64,000 nucleotides of DNA from Ciona savignyi (lineage: Eukaryota > Chordata > Ascidiacea > Phlebobranchia > Cionidae), in contig CH003110.1 in assembly GCA_000149265.1 (NCBI GenBank), positions 967,810 through 1,031,809 of the forward strand, written 5' to 3'. The notes below the pieces were generated by a model. It saw only the letters and a program-made list of their open reading frames with translations, did not search any database and was not told the DNA's origin. A program made the position numbers and the translations under genes. Below are positions 28,601 through 43,600 of the stretch, one piece after another (the first letter of the stretch is position 1; each line of letters opens with the position of its first letter).

Positions 28601-31600
28601 TAATACACATTTATTTTTTATTTTATTTTTTTTTTATTATTTGGGTTTAGTCTAATTATACCAAAATTTAATAATTTATTGCTTTTTAGATGTGTTCTAA
28701 CGACTGTCGATTTGCCGTTTTTATCCCATTTTCTAAATTTTCATCAATAGTCTCGCTTAATGTTTTTATTGTGGAAACAAAAAATAAACAAAACTATTAA
28801 AAAAATAAAATAAAAATGTTTTAGGTTGAAACCTGGTTGATAACTACACTTAGTGGACATTGCCTAAACCCAGTGAATTATTGGGTTGAAGTAAAATTTA
28901 TGGAAAATCTTTATTATATTTAACACAGTGCAGTAGCTCCAGTAATCTGACGATTGCCCATGTGATACAGTTAAGTTGCTGGACCCAATTCAGTGTGTGG
29001 ATAATCAGACATGACTTTCAATTTGGACGACTCATTAGATACCACTGGGTTGGAGCAATGTAAAATGGCTTGCTCAGGTGCACAATAATGCACTTCATGC
29101 ACACAGTCAAGTTGCAGGAGCTCTTACAGTGTGTGGATAATCAGACATGACTTTCAATTTGGACGACTCATTAGATACCACTGGGTTGGAGCAATGTAAA
29201 GTGGCTTGCTCAGATGCTGTAACTTCAAACCCATTTATGACACTATTATATGGGAAAATGCGTCAACCCCTAATATCTCACCCAGGCCGACCCCAACCAC
29301 AGTGATGGGTTTCAAATTGAAGCGTTTGCGGATTCAACAGAGGCCCCCAAATCTTCAACTGATGTTAATAACTTACCCAGGTACTTTTCCTTATTCGATT
29401 GTGCGGATAGATAGCACAAGCGGACACACACTGTAATCGCTTCAATAACTTGACTGAACATAAGGTGTCTTAGGATAGGATGGATATTCATGTTTATCCC
29501 CGTGAATGGGAAAATCAAGGGGGTTAACACACGGGCAATCGTCTGATCACCTCACGCCCACCGTCGGGTTACCGGAGCTTTTGCAGTGTGTTGTGTATGA
29601 TAGACACGTTCCTTCAATTTAGTCGAACCTATTAATCCGCTGGGTTCAGGCAATGTCTGAACCCAGCGGAACTCTTTGGCTGAAAGGTGATGCACTAAAC
29701 CACCGAACTAGCCCGTCGGACAACGATACCTATGGATAAAGCCTGGCTTCCCACATACGAGGATATAAACGAATTAACCATACACACACCGCAATAGCTC
29801 CAGCAACTTGACTGTAGACATGCAATGTTTTACGATACCCATGGATAAAGCCTGGCTTTAGGATATAAATAAACCAATTATCCACTCACATTAACCACAA
29901 TAAACTTTTACTTCCAGTTTTGATGAAACCGAGCCATCTTTTTTCAGCCAGAAAAAAGGTAAGTTTCACCACCAATTCTTTGTTAGACTTATTATTAAAT
30001 ATTGCTCCAAACCACTACTGCCATTAATGTATGGCTTGATTTTTATTGTTTTTTTTTATAAAAAAATTTTTTTTAGAACAACAATGGTTCAGCAATATGT
30101 GTAATAATAAGGTAACCTGACTGTGGGCGCGAGGTTATCTGACGATTGCCCGTGTGTTAACGCCCCTTGTGTTTTTCCATTCACGGGGATAATAATAAAT
30201 ACAACCTACTAGCTAGCAACCAGTTTCGTACCTGCAACCCTATGGCTGAAAGGCGACGCATTAAACCACCCAACTAATCTTTTGGTTTCTTAAATATAAA
30301 ATTCTTATTCCAGATGAAGTGTATGATGCGAAGAAAGTTGACCAGCCACCCAACCCACCTGCTGAGATCAGCACAAGGTGTGGAACATGTTTATTCTCTG
30401 TTACCTAAAAAAAGAAATAGAAAAATATAATCTATTGAATTCAATCCTTAACATCTAATATGTTCAGAAATAATCGCTAAGTTAATAAAAGTATTATTTT
30501 ATTGTTTTTTTAGAGTGTGTTGATGGTTGGTTTATTTATTCTTGTCGGTGGAAAACTAGGCTTTATCTATAGTTAACGTAATACAACTCGTGCCCACAGT
30601 CCAGTTAGTTAAACTATTACAGTGTGTAGATGGTTGGTTCGTTTATGTGGGTGGGAATCCAGGCTTTATGCACTGGTGTCATAGTATTTGGTGCAATAAT
30701 CTCTTTTGCTTTGCCATTTTTTCTTTTCCTTTTTATTGTAAATTTGAAGTATTTGCCGGTTTGGGTTGTTTAGAAAGCAAAATCACAATCAAACAACCAC
30801 TGATAGGATTGAATTGGATAATAATAGTTTATAACCGTCAATTGGATCTCGCAAGAGGCATTATCACATGAACAATCGCCAGATTACCTAATGATTAAGT
30901 AAGGGAGAGTTGGTAGCTATTATACCATTATTCCACTGAGTTCTATCAATGTCTGCTAGGTGTTTCATTAAGTTTATTCATTTTTTGCCCCAGTTTTTAA
31001 AATTGCAACCGAATATATGCACGACACAGGAACGGGAAAAGACGGCAAAACGAACAGTCGTTAAAACATGTCTATAAACAAAAAAAGTTTCCTTGCTTAA
31101 TGACAAGACCGAAAAGCTGCTGGCTGGTTTTGACCCTACAACCTTTCGGCCATTTTACAACACTCCTGTCGACTGAGCTAAGCAGCCTAACACTGAAAAT
31201 AACCTAATACCCCCCTTCCCACAGGTGCAGACATTGTAAGCAACACGTGAATGAATTCAGCAAGGAGATAATATCGCTATGCATCGTCAACTTGTGTCAG
31301 TTTGTTAGATTCGATGCTGCACTTGCTGTGCCTTTCCTACCCCGCATACTTGCACAGGTTGGTACAATGTTGGTGTTTGGTTGGTGGAAACGGAAGGTCT
31401 TTGGGTGCGTTTCCCACCCAAAGTGTGTCTCAGCAAGCCACTTTCCATTGCTCCAACTCGGTGACCAGTCAACTGAACCCCCTACAACTGAACCCCTTTA
31501 CAACTGAACCCCTTTACAACTGAACCCCTTTACAACTGAACCCCTTTACAACTAAACCCCTAACAACTGAACCCTTTTACAACTAAACCACTTACTACTG

Positions 31601-34600
31601 AACCCCTACAACTGAACCCCTTTACAACTGAACCCCTTTACAACTGAACCCCTTTACAACTGAACCCCTAACAACTGAACCCTTTTACAACTAAACCACT
31701 TACTACTGAACCCCTACAACTGAACCCCTTACAACTGAACCCCTTACAACTGAACCCCTACAACTGAACCCCTTACAACTAAACCCCTTACAACTGAACC
31801 CCTTTACAACTGAACCCCTTACAACTGAACCCCTACAACTGAACAAGGGGTTCAGTTGTCATGGAACCCTCCAACCCAGTGGTATCTAATGAGTCGTCCA
31901 AATTGAAAGTCATGTCTGATTATCCACACACTGTAATAGCTCCAGCAACTCGACTGTGGGCATGAGGTGTATTACTGTGCACCTGAGCAAGCCACTTCAC
32001 ATTGCTCCAACCCAGTGGCATCTAATGAGTCGTCCAAATTGAAAGTCATGTCTGATTATCTAGACACTGTAATACTCCAACAACCAGACTGTAAACATAG
32101 ATGCATTACACATATGCCAGTGTATGGAATTATTTAAAGAATTTTCATGTTATAATATGTTACTTGTTTTATCCACAGTATACAAGATAACCATAGTCAT
32201 TATTGCACTGGTAATTTTCAAAATGCCCCAGTTGGGTTGCTTGAGTTATTGCAAATATGGTGTATATTTAATTTACAATTTCGAAATTTGCTAAATAAAA
32301 AACGAAAAAATTACATGAGACACCAATCCAACTGTAAATAAAGTGGTGATGGTAAAAATCGAACCAACCATCTACCTGGTTGTGACTGCCTTTCTTATCC
32401 TGTAGGTCATACAGGATAGGATGGAATTTTTGTGTTTTTAGTTTATTATTATAGCACGAAAAATACAAGGAAAATAATAACATGGGCAACTGTAGTATTA
32501 CGTTGGGAATATGATAGGAAGGATAGGATATTCATAGGAAAACAAAGGGGCATTAATATATAGGCAATCAACAGATTACCTCACACCCATGGGGGTTAAT
32601 AGGCGATTTTACAGTGTGTTGTGTATGGTTAAAATATTTCTTTAATTTAATAGAACCCATTTATTCATTGAGTTCATATAATTTAGGTAATGATCGTTAC
32701 CTTGCCCAAGAACACTACCGAACAGTTTCGAATCTGCAACCCTTTGATTAAAAGGTGATGCACTAATCCACCAAACTAAACACTCAGACAAGGGGTAGCT
32801 AATGTGGCATGGTTGCTTTAAAAAGACACAATCGCCAGGCCATTAGTTAGTTTTGATCCCACAACCTTCCATCTACCTGAAAACCACCAGCGTTTTACCC
32901 ATTGATCTATCCAGGACAGGATATTTATGTTTATCCCCGCGAATAGAAAAACCAAGGGGTTTAACACACAATCGTCAGATCACCTTGCGCCCACTGTCGG
33001 GTTACTGGAACTATTGCAGTGTGTTGTGTATGATAGACATGTTCCTTCAATTTGGTAGAACCTATTAACTCGCTGGGTTCAGGCAATGTCCGTAAAGTGC
33101 CTTGCCCAAGGACACAACCGACTAGCAAGCGAACAGTTTTGAACCTACAACCTTTCGATTGAACGGCGTCGCACTAAACCGCCAGACTAACCGGCCGGAC
33201 CAATCCGACTGAACAAGACCGATAGTTTTCCCACAACGGGGACTTACCCACCACCTCCCACTCAGCTTGCCAAGGTAGGGGAGCCACTGTGGGAGGACAA
33301 CCCCTTGTACAGGATGAGCACATCAATGACCGGGAGTCCGAGCTACATCGCTAAGCAGTCGATATTGTGCATCCTGCATCAGTTGGCTGAAAACCACATC
33401 TTCGCACGACTCTTCCTAGTTCCCTTCCATTCAGGTATTGGAGGATATGATATTCATGTTTATCCCCGTGAATGGGAAAACTAAGGGGGTTATCACACGG
33501 GCAATCGTCAGATCACCTCACGCCCACCGTCGGGTTACCGGAGCTATTGCAGTGTGTTGTGTATGATAGAAACGTTCCTTCAATTTGGTAGAACCCATTC
33601 ATCTGCTGGGTTCAGGCAATGTCCGTTAGGTGCCTTGCCCAAGGATACAACCGACTAGCTAGCGACCAGTTTCACACCTGCAACAATTCGATTAAAAGGC
33701 GACGTACTTAACCGCCAGACTAACCGGCTGGTATTGCTGTGATTAATACTGGAATAAAAGGTTGTTTTCCACACAAAACAATGTTTTTTGTTTCAATAAC
33801 AGTGTCGCTCTTGTTTTGACATTGCAATTAGCTTTTATGCGGCTTTTTTCAGTTATTTAATAAGTGTTTTAGAAACCCGCACTTTTATAGACTTTTTGTT
33901 GAATTTGATTTTTCCAATTTTTGTTAATTTGACCCTAACTGTCTACAAAGCACTGCTTATGAATAACACTATATTATACATGCGTATACTCGTTAATGGG
34001 AAAAAGCCAAGGGCGTTAACACACAGGAAATCACCAGATAAACCTAGTGCCCACTGTCTGGTAACCAGAATTTTTGCAGTGTGTTTTGTATGAATTACAC
34101 GGTTCTTTAATTTAGTAAAATCCATTAATCCGCTGGGTTCAGACAATGTCCATAAAGTGCCTTGCCCAAGGACACAACCGACTCGCTTGTGACCAGTTTT
34201 AAACCTTCAACCTTTCAACTCACAGGCAATGCATCAAACCTTTAAGCTATTTGATCAACATGATTGAGATTTTTATTATTGTAACAAAACCCCTAAAGTT
34301 TATTTAGAATAGGGTAGGATGGGATATCCATGTTTATCCCATAAATGGGAAAACCAAGGGGGTTAACACACGGGCAATCGCCAGATCACCTCGCGCCCAC
34401 CGTCGGGTTACCGGAACTATTGGAGTGTGTTGTGTATGATTTAGACGCTCCTTTAATTTAGTAGAACCCATTAACCCACTTAGTTCAGGCAATGTAAGTT
34501 AATTGCTTTGCCCAAGGACACAACCGACTAGCTAACGACCAGTTTCAAACCTGCAACCTTTAGGCTGAAAGGCGACGCACTAAACCACCAGACCAACCGG

Positions 34601-37600
34601 TATTTAAATAAAAACAAAACTTCTTTCATTCAGGAGATGACTTCATTCCAGTCCTGGTTGCATGCTTGAAGGGTTATCAAGGACTACATAGTGTGGACGT
34701 CTTACGATATGTTCTTGAGGTAAAACCATTCACGTCCATTTTGTTTTAAAATTATATTCATTTCTTTTAATTTTGTGTTTTAACAATGTTTTTTCTTGTT
34801 CCTATGTTAATAAAGTAGGACTTGTGACGTATCAATTGAACCTTTTTTTTTAGTATGAATATAAATATGGCATTGATGTTTATTCCCATGAATGGACAAA
34901 CACATTAGGCTATAATCAAGATATTGTAGGGACAATTTTCATATTACGTCCACCTTTAGGGTTATTGTAGTGTGGTGTATATGAATAAGTTGTTTTTAAG
35001 TTTTAGTACAACCCAATAATTTCCTTTGTTCAGAGAATCTGAAATCTGAAATAAATAACTTGCCCAAGGACACTTTTCAGCAAAAAAGGCTGTGGGTTCG
35101 AAACTGGTCACTAGCGAGTCAGTTTTGTCCCTGTACAAGGCACTTAACGGACATTGCCTGAACCCAGTAGATTAATGGGTTCTACCAAATTGAAGGAACA
35201 TGTCTATCATATACAACACACTGCGATATTTCCGGTAACCCGACAGTGTGCGCGAGGTGACCTGACGATTGCTCGTGTGTTAACCCCTTGCGTTTTTCCA
35301 TTCACGAGAATAAACATAAATATCCTTTAAAGGGGCTACCAGAGGACCTCTGTGAGTTAAACATCACAGTACTTTCGAGGTTGCTCACTAACATGGCGAC
35401 CTATTTGCGCCACTTGTCATACGACGCCCCCAACAACCAGTGGCAACTCGTCATCAACTCATTTTGTGCATTCTTCCTCAAAATGCAACCTTTCGTACAG
35501 AAATATGAAATGGTGAGGCAATGAACAATTTTTTGGCATTTTTGTAGTGCAGTTATAATTTTTGGTAATTTTTGGCAATAAATTTTGTGAATTTGTAATA
35601 TTTTTTTAACAATATTTTATGTAGTTAAGTTTAAATTTTAGGTAAATTTTTTGGGAAACATTATTTGTAGTTTTGTTCAGTTTTGTTTTAACTTTAATTA
35701 TTGCAATCAATTTTTTTGCATTTGTTAAATTTATTAATTAACAAAATAGCACAGTAATAATAATGTTGAAAAATAAAAAAGGCAGTGACGGCAAACCATA
35801 AAACTGAAAAAATAATTAAAAGTTGAATAACATGTTCCGTTTAACTATACAATGTAATGTCCGGCCTGTTAGTCTGGCGGTTAAGTGCGACGCCTTTCAT
35901 CCGAAAGGTTGTGTCCCTAGACAGTGGGCGCGAGGTGATCTGACGATTCCCTGTGTGTCATAATTAACCTAATCATGAATATCCTATTCTGTATAACATA
36001 TTCAAAATTCACTTGTTGTTTAAAAATGTGCCACGAGTTTGCAAAACTCTGTGCCACAACTTCATCTACCATGCAAATCAATAATGCGCTTGCACACATT
36101 TATGTCCGGCCCGGTGGTCTAGCGGTTTAGTGCGTCGCCTTTCAATCGAAAGGTTGCAGGTGCGAAACTGGTCGCTAGCCAGTCGGTTGTGTGATAACCC
36201 TCTAGGTTTTCCCATTCACAGGGATAAACATGAAAAAAAAAACAAATTTAGTCAAGGCTTACATAACATTAAAATTAATTAATTTAATTTAAATTGTTCT
36301 GTTGAAATTTATTTTTATTAATATAAGGACCCACGTCATTTTTCTCCTAATTTGTAATGTGCCTATTCTGACGTGTTTTAACTGCTGTGGTTTTGCTTAT
36401 TTATCCTGTCGCCTTAACTTGAGATAATTATTCTATACTTCTTGTAACTATTCTATACTTGTAAAAGGAGCAAAAATATAAACTAATTTAAATTAAACTA
36501 ATCAATTGTTGCCACAGAAATCCTCTGACAGCTTGCTCAATATAATGATTGAACTTCTCAATTCCCATGCTCACTTGAATCTTAAGGTAGGAGGGCAATA
36601 ATTAACATGGATTAATAATATTAATCCGATATTCTGGTGGATTAGTGCGAAGAAAAGCGACTCAGTAACCCACCAACATGACTTACAACTCAAGGGTTGC
36701 AGGTTCAAAACTGGTCACTATCTAGTCAGTGGTATCCTTGGGCAAAGGGAACTTAACGGACATTGCCCGAACTTAGTGAAATAATGGGTTCTACCAAATT
36801 GACCTAACAAAAATTGCGTTGTATTTGATTGAGAAGTGTCTTGTCCGAATACACCACAATAAATAGCAATCAGCTACTGGATAGTTTAGTTTATTTAATC
36901 CCATTTCATTTGATATTCTTACCCACTATCCACCAAAAATAACCCGTCTAGCCACGATTTTCGTTTTATTCCAGCAATCTCTTTTGGAGCCGTTCTCCAA
37001 AGTCCTATCCTTGCTCGTACCTCGGAGCCACTTCTCTGTTGGGAAGTTCCACGACCTGTGTGCTGTGACCAACATCATATTCAATAAGGTGCTCTTATTC
37101 CTGTGTACTCATATAGTACTGTGGTGCAGTTCGGTTGTTGTAGAGTTGGAAATTGTGGGTTCAAGCCCTGTGTTGGATGAAAACTGTGTTTCTTGGTAGT
37201 TGTTCCATTTAGAAGATTGGGTTAAAAAATTAGGTGACTAAGATTGCTATGGAAAGTAATTCTAACCCTGTCCCAAACACTAATCTCAACCCCAGAACTA
37301 ACTTTAACCCCAACCCTAAAAAAAAAAAAAAAGATTAGGATAGGAGGATAGGATATTCATCTTTTTTTTATGAATGGGAAAACCAAGGGGGTTATCACAC
37401 GGGCAATCGTCAGATCACCTCGCGCCCATCGTCGGGTTACCGGAGCTATTGCAGTGTGTTGTATATGATAGACACGTTCCTTCAATTTGGTAGAACCCAA
37501 TAATCCGCTGGGTTCAGGCAATGTCCGTAAAGTGCCTTGCCCAAGGACACAACCGACTAGCTAGCGACCAGTTTCGCACCTTCAACCTTTCGATTGAAAG

Positions 37601-40600
37601 GCGACGACGCACTTAACCGTTAGACCAACGGGCCGGTTGTCGAATTGCTCGAGCTATTACATTGTGTGGATAATCAGACATGACTTTCAATTTGGACGAC
37701 ACATTAGATACCACTGGGTTGGAGCAATGTAAAGTGGCTTGCTCAGGTGCACAGTAACACACTACACACCTACACAATACAATATAAAGCTGATAAAAAA
37801 CACATCTCTAAATATAAAACTAAATTATCAGGATAGAGACAAGTTGTTTATTACGAGAATAGCAGTCAATAAGCTGATGGCTGCTTTGAAGTTGAGCTGC
37901 TCACTCAGCAAGTGTAACTTACTTCTCCTTATACAGGTAATTGTGCTTTTAGCTTAGACTATCCTACAACTCCGTGCATTATGCTGTAATTGAGAAACGT
38001 CTCAATATAAACCCTACCTTTGTGATGCAATAATCCGATTGTTCCAGTTTGTGCTCCTGGATGCAGGGAGCTCGGTGAACTCTTGTCGAACTTCAGATGT
38101 CAATGAACATCAAACCAAGTACAAGGTGTGATCTCGTTCTGTAGCTTCTTTGTTTCTTACTTAACTCGACTGTGGCCATGAGATGTCTTGCGATACCCGT
38201 GGATAAAGCCTGGCTTTTCACCCATAAGGATTTTTATTCACACATTGTAGTAGCTCCAGCAACTTGACTATAAGCATGAGGTGTCTTAGAATACTGGTGA
38301 TGTAGTCTTGCAATGGGAAAACGCAAGGGACGTTAACATAACGGCAATCATCACATTACCTTGTGCCCACCATCGAGTTACTGGAGCTTTTAAGTGTGTT
38401 GTGTATGATTAAGATGTTATTTTAATTTAGTAGAACTCATCATTTCACTGAGTTCAGGCAATAATTATGAAGTGCCTTGCCCAAGAACACAACCAACTAG
38501 CTAGCGAACAGTTTCGATCCTGCACTCCTTCGGCTAAAAGATGTCTTACTAACCCATCAGACTAATTTCTTTCAGGGGCCAAGCTACGCAATGGATTGTA
38601 TGAAGAATTATCTTCCAGATTGCCTTGATATCCTTTCAGATGAGCAGTTTCTGAGCAAACTACGGGTAAGAAGTCCGATTCATGTCTGTGAGTACTAGGA
38701 GCAAATAATTGCTTGAATCGCAAGTTATGGTTTTTATGATGGAAACATTATAAGCGTGGGGGCACTTAGGATAGGATATTCATGTTTATCCCCGTGAATG
38801 GGAAAATCAAGGGGGTTAACACACAGGCAATCGTCAGATCACCTCATGTCTATCATCGGGTTACCGGAGCTATTGCAGTGTGTTGTGTGTGATAGACACG
38901 TTCCTTTAATTTGGTCGAACCCATTAATCCGCTGGGTTCAGGCACTTGTTGGTCATTAGAATCATTAGGATAGGATAGTTGGTCATAAGGATATGATAAC
39001 GATAATATAGGAAAGAATAGGATATTCACGTTTATCCCTGAGAATGGGAAAACGCAAAGACCTCAATACACAGGTATCATCAGATCACCTTGCGCTCATT
39101 GTCGGGTTACCTGAGATATTACAGTGTTTTGCATATGATTCAGATGTTGCTTCAATTTGGTGGAACCCATCAATCTACTGTGTTTATGCAATGTCCGTTA
39201 AGTATCGTGCCAAAAGTCACAAACAACTAGCTAGTGACCAGTTTCGAACCTGCAACCCTTTAGTTGTAAGGTGCTGCACCAGTCCACCAAACTTATCAGT
39301 CTACGACAGTGATTCCCAACCGCGGCTCCCAGCTAGCCTTCTTGCGACTCTCATTGACCTTTAAAAATCCCCTAAAAAATATTATAATCTGATTCTAATA
39401 ATAAAAAAAATAAAATTAGTATTCTAAAATTACCCTTGCTTAGTTTGAAGGCTGGGAAAAGAGTTTTTACTTCATAGTTAAGATTAGAGGCAAGGAAAGT
39501 TGTGAAAAGGCTGCTATTGTTACGTCACTGTTTTCTTAAAGCAGTGTGTTTTCATGTTTTCATGAGTGTTTTCATGCTGCTCCATACATATTCTAAAATT
39601 TGAAATTTGGGCCCGACACTAAAAAAGGTTGGGAACCACTGGTCTACGACTACATACCGCTCTTACCGATTGCCCAATCCAGCCACACACAATCCACACA
39701 CCCCTCTACCACAGTTAAAACTCAACACTGCCGAGCACTCGACCAGCTGTGGCATCGAGTACACATGCAGTGACAACGGGTTGTCGCACGTCAAGCTTGC
39801 AGTCGCACAGATCGTGGCAAGCGAACTCTGCCAAAAGTCTCTGAGTTCCAGCTTTCCATGGCTGTTTCAACCTGCGTCCACTGTGCAGTACGGGTGGGTT
39901 GTTCTTTTGGTGCTTTGTATTGTCTGGGCTTAATTCTTGGGTACCGTAAACAACCCATGCCCACTTTGGAGTTGCTGGAGCTATTACAGTGTGTGGATGG
40001 TCGGTTTATTTATATCCTTGTGTGTGTGAAGCCAGTCTTTATTCATGGGTCACATAATACGCCTAATGCCCACAGTCGAGTTGCTGGAGTTATTACAGTG
40101 TGTGGGTAATCAGACATGACTTTTAATTTGGATGTCTCATTAGATACCACTGGGTTGGAGCAATGTAAAGTGGCTTGCTCAGGTGCACAGTAATACACCT
40201 CATGCGCACAGTCGAGTTGCTGGAGCTATTACAGTGTGTGGATGGCTGGTTAACTTATGTCTATGTGGGTGGCAAACCAGGCTTTATATGTAGATTTCAT
40301 TAAACACCTTATTTAAATGAATCCAACCATCTACACCATGTGTTAGTTCCAACAACTCGACTGTGAGTATGATGTTAGCAAACAAGAACTGTGGGTCAAT
40401 CCCCATTTCCATTTAAGACCCCGGTATCCAGCATATTTAGATATCGGACATTTTGGGGTTTCCCCAGTTGATCCCCCTTCTTTTTAGATTAAAGGAATAC
40501 AATGATTGCGTGGGGTACATCAAACGACTCTCGTGGATATTACTGGGGGCGCTGAGTCACCTAGGCTCCCAGAAATCTGCCGAGCTCACCCTATGGTACC

Positions 40601-43600
40601 CCGTACCGTTCGAAACTGGCCCCAACATGTCTAATATTCTGCAAGTCATCTTTGCTGGGTATCTGGAGCATAATAAGGTAGGTGTGTGGGGTTTTCGGGG
40701 GGTGGGGTTTTGTGGGTCAGGTTTTGGGGTTTGGTGTTTTGGGGGTAAGGGGTTTTGTGGGTAAGGAGTTCTGTGGCTAGGGTGTTTTCTTGGTTTGGGT
40801 TTTGTGAGGTTGGGGTATTGTACCGGGTGGGGTTTGTGAGTGAGGTGTTTTGTGGGTGGTTTTCTATGAAATGCCTCAGTATAAAAAGTAAAAATTTGAC
40901 TTAACTCAATGAATTATCCATGAATGCCCCAAACACTTAACCCTCACCAAACATTACAGGCAAGAAACACTTCATCTCAGGTTAGTAATTTTTTGTTGTA
41001 ATTTATTTGATTTATTTGTTGAACAATCCTGTGCCTTTGGATGCTCCTGCCATTTTTTTAGAATGTCTAATCGTCAGCTGAAAGGTTATCGGATCAAACC
41101 AGCCGCTAGTCTTTCCATTTAAAAAAAAACATGAATATTTAGTTTAGTTTATGCCCCAGTATTAAACAATGGCATATGAATCATATCACGGCAAAGATAC
41201 TGGAAAAGAAGGCAATACGAACAGTCGTTAAAACACGTCATGAAAAAATGATAAAAAAAAAGCATTTCTGCTATGGTTTCTAAAGGCGAAATAAAGAAAC
41301 CTAAAAGAACATCAAAACAAATAATCTTAAAACTTCACATGTTATAACTGAACCTTTTATTTTCCATTGAATAAAACATAAGCATGGCTGCTATGGCTAC
41401 AAAATAACCGCTTGTATTACAGGACACTAAAATCAGCATGGCTGCATTGTTCTATTCCTTCCTATACTGTCAGGTAAGCGTGCTAGGATAGGATTTGATA
41501 TTATTGTTTATATCTTTAAGCTATGACAGTATGTAAGTGGAACTTGTCCCGTAAATTATGCTCAAGCATCAGGAATAAGCTCTTATTTCACCTTTTTAGC
41601 AGTGTGGTCTAGTGGTTATGGGGTAGTTGTCCTGGGCAAAGGGGTGCTTAATCTATCTTTACCCTGACCACTTTTGTGCGTTGTTTCCTTGGACAAGAAT
41701 TTTGTCCTGTATGTTAGGTTGGTTTGTAGCTATATTGCGCCCATATTCTAGCTATAGACATAGGCAAACTATGGCCCGCAGGCCAAATCCAGCCTCTCGC
41801 GTCTTTTATTCTTGTCCGACTGGTTAGTTTGGAGGTTTAGTCCGTCGCCTTTCAATCCAAAATTTGCAGGTGCGAAACTGGTCGCTAGTAAGTCGGTTGT
41901 GTCCTTGAACAAGGCACTTTACGGACATTGCCTGAACCCAGTGGATTAAGGGGTTCTACCAAATTAAAGAAGTGTGTCTCTAATATAAAATACACTACAA
42001 TAGCTCCGGTAACCCCGCGATGGGCGCGAGCTGATCTGACGATTGCCCGTGTGTTAACCTCCTTGGTTTTTCGATTATTGAGGATAAACATTAATTCCTA
42101 TCCTAACCCGCCGGATATTATCAGAAATTTGCAAGACTAAATAGAGTTTTGCAAGACCAAAATGTCACAGCTATACTTGTGCGTCGCTTGATAGATATGA
42201 GTGACGGCTTAATCACTTGGCCCGTCAGTCTAAGAATGAAATAATTTAGTCCCTTATTAAAAAAGTGTGCCCATCCCTGAGCTAGACAGTTTTGTCATTC
42301 GCACTTAGCAGATATTACCTGAACCTGGTGGATCGACGGGTTCTACTAAAGTAGTTAGAACACCTAAATTATACACAAGACACTGCAATAGCTCTGTTAA
42401 CCAAACTAACCTTTTTTGTTCATATCAACCGATCAATCTGTGAGATAACAGTCTTTTATCTCAACTTCGTCCGGCCCGATGGTTTAGCGGTTAAGTGCGT
42501 CGCCTTTCAATCGAAAGGTTGCAGGTGCGAAACTGGTCGCTAGCTAGTCAGTTGTGTCCTTGGGCAAGGCACTTTACGGACATTGCCTGAACCCAGCGGA
42601 TTAATGAGTTCTACCAAATTGAAGGAACGTGTCTATCATATAAAACACACTGCAATAGCTCCGGTAACCCGACGATGGGCGCGAGGTGATCTGACGATTG
42701 CCCGTGTGTTAACCCCCTAGGTTTTCCCATTCCCATGAATATAAACATGAATATCCTATCCTACATGAATATCCTATCGAAGATAAACATGAATATCCTA
42801 TCCTATCCTATCCTAAAATTACAATAAGGTTACAAAGTGTGTAATTTAGATTTAGTCAGGTGAAAAATAACATACGATATTCATATTTATCTCCGTTAAA
42901 GATTCCTTTTAATTTGGCTAACCGGTCGGATGAATTTTGTACAATTTTTCCCCCTGACTCCACCCCTCACCCCCAGCTATGGACGGTGTACTGTGAGCAG
43001 CTTTCCTTCTACCTTCCCATTCAAAACAACGGGGTGTTGGGTACGGTGCTACCCGGGAACAGTTACAACCCCCTGAACGATCACCCAACCCCCCGGATCC
43101 TACTACTGGAATTTTGGAGCCGCTTGACCCCAAGTATACTTGTGCTTCTTGAGCAAGAGGGGCCGGTAGGATGTTGTATTTTTAAATGGGTCATTAGAGG
43201 GGGGTATGTGGGGTTTGTGGTAGTTAAGGCTTATTATATCGGGTTAGGTGGGGTTGGTGGTACTTAAGGGTCATTAGAGGGGGGGTATGTGGGGTTTGTG
43301 GTAGTTAAGGGTTATTAGGAGGAGTTAGGTGGGGTTGGTGGTACTTAAGGGTCATTAGTGGGGGTTAGGTGGGGTTTGTGGTACTTAAGGGTCATTAGAG
43401 GGGGGTATGTGGGGTTTGTGGTAGTTAAGGGTTATTAGGAGGAGTTAGGTGGGGTTGGTGGTACTTAAGGGTCATTAGTGGGGGTTAGGTGGGGTTGGTG
43501 GTACTTAAGGGTCATTAGTGGGGGTTAGGTGGGGTTGGTGGTACTTAAGGGTCATTAGGGGGGGTTAGGTGGGGTTGGTGGTATTTAAGGGTCATAAAAG

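Noticed and set aside
42860-43267. Single 135-codon gene
   Set aside because: Only 42977-43165 is coding (UNC79 exon 53); the rest is intron and minisatellite.
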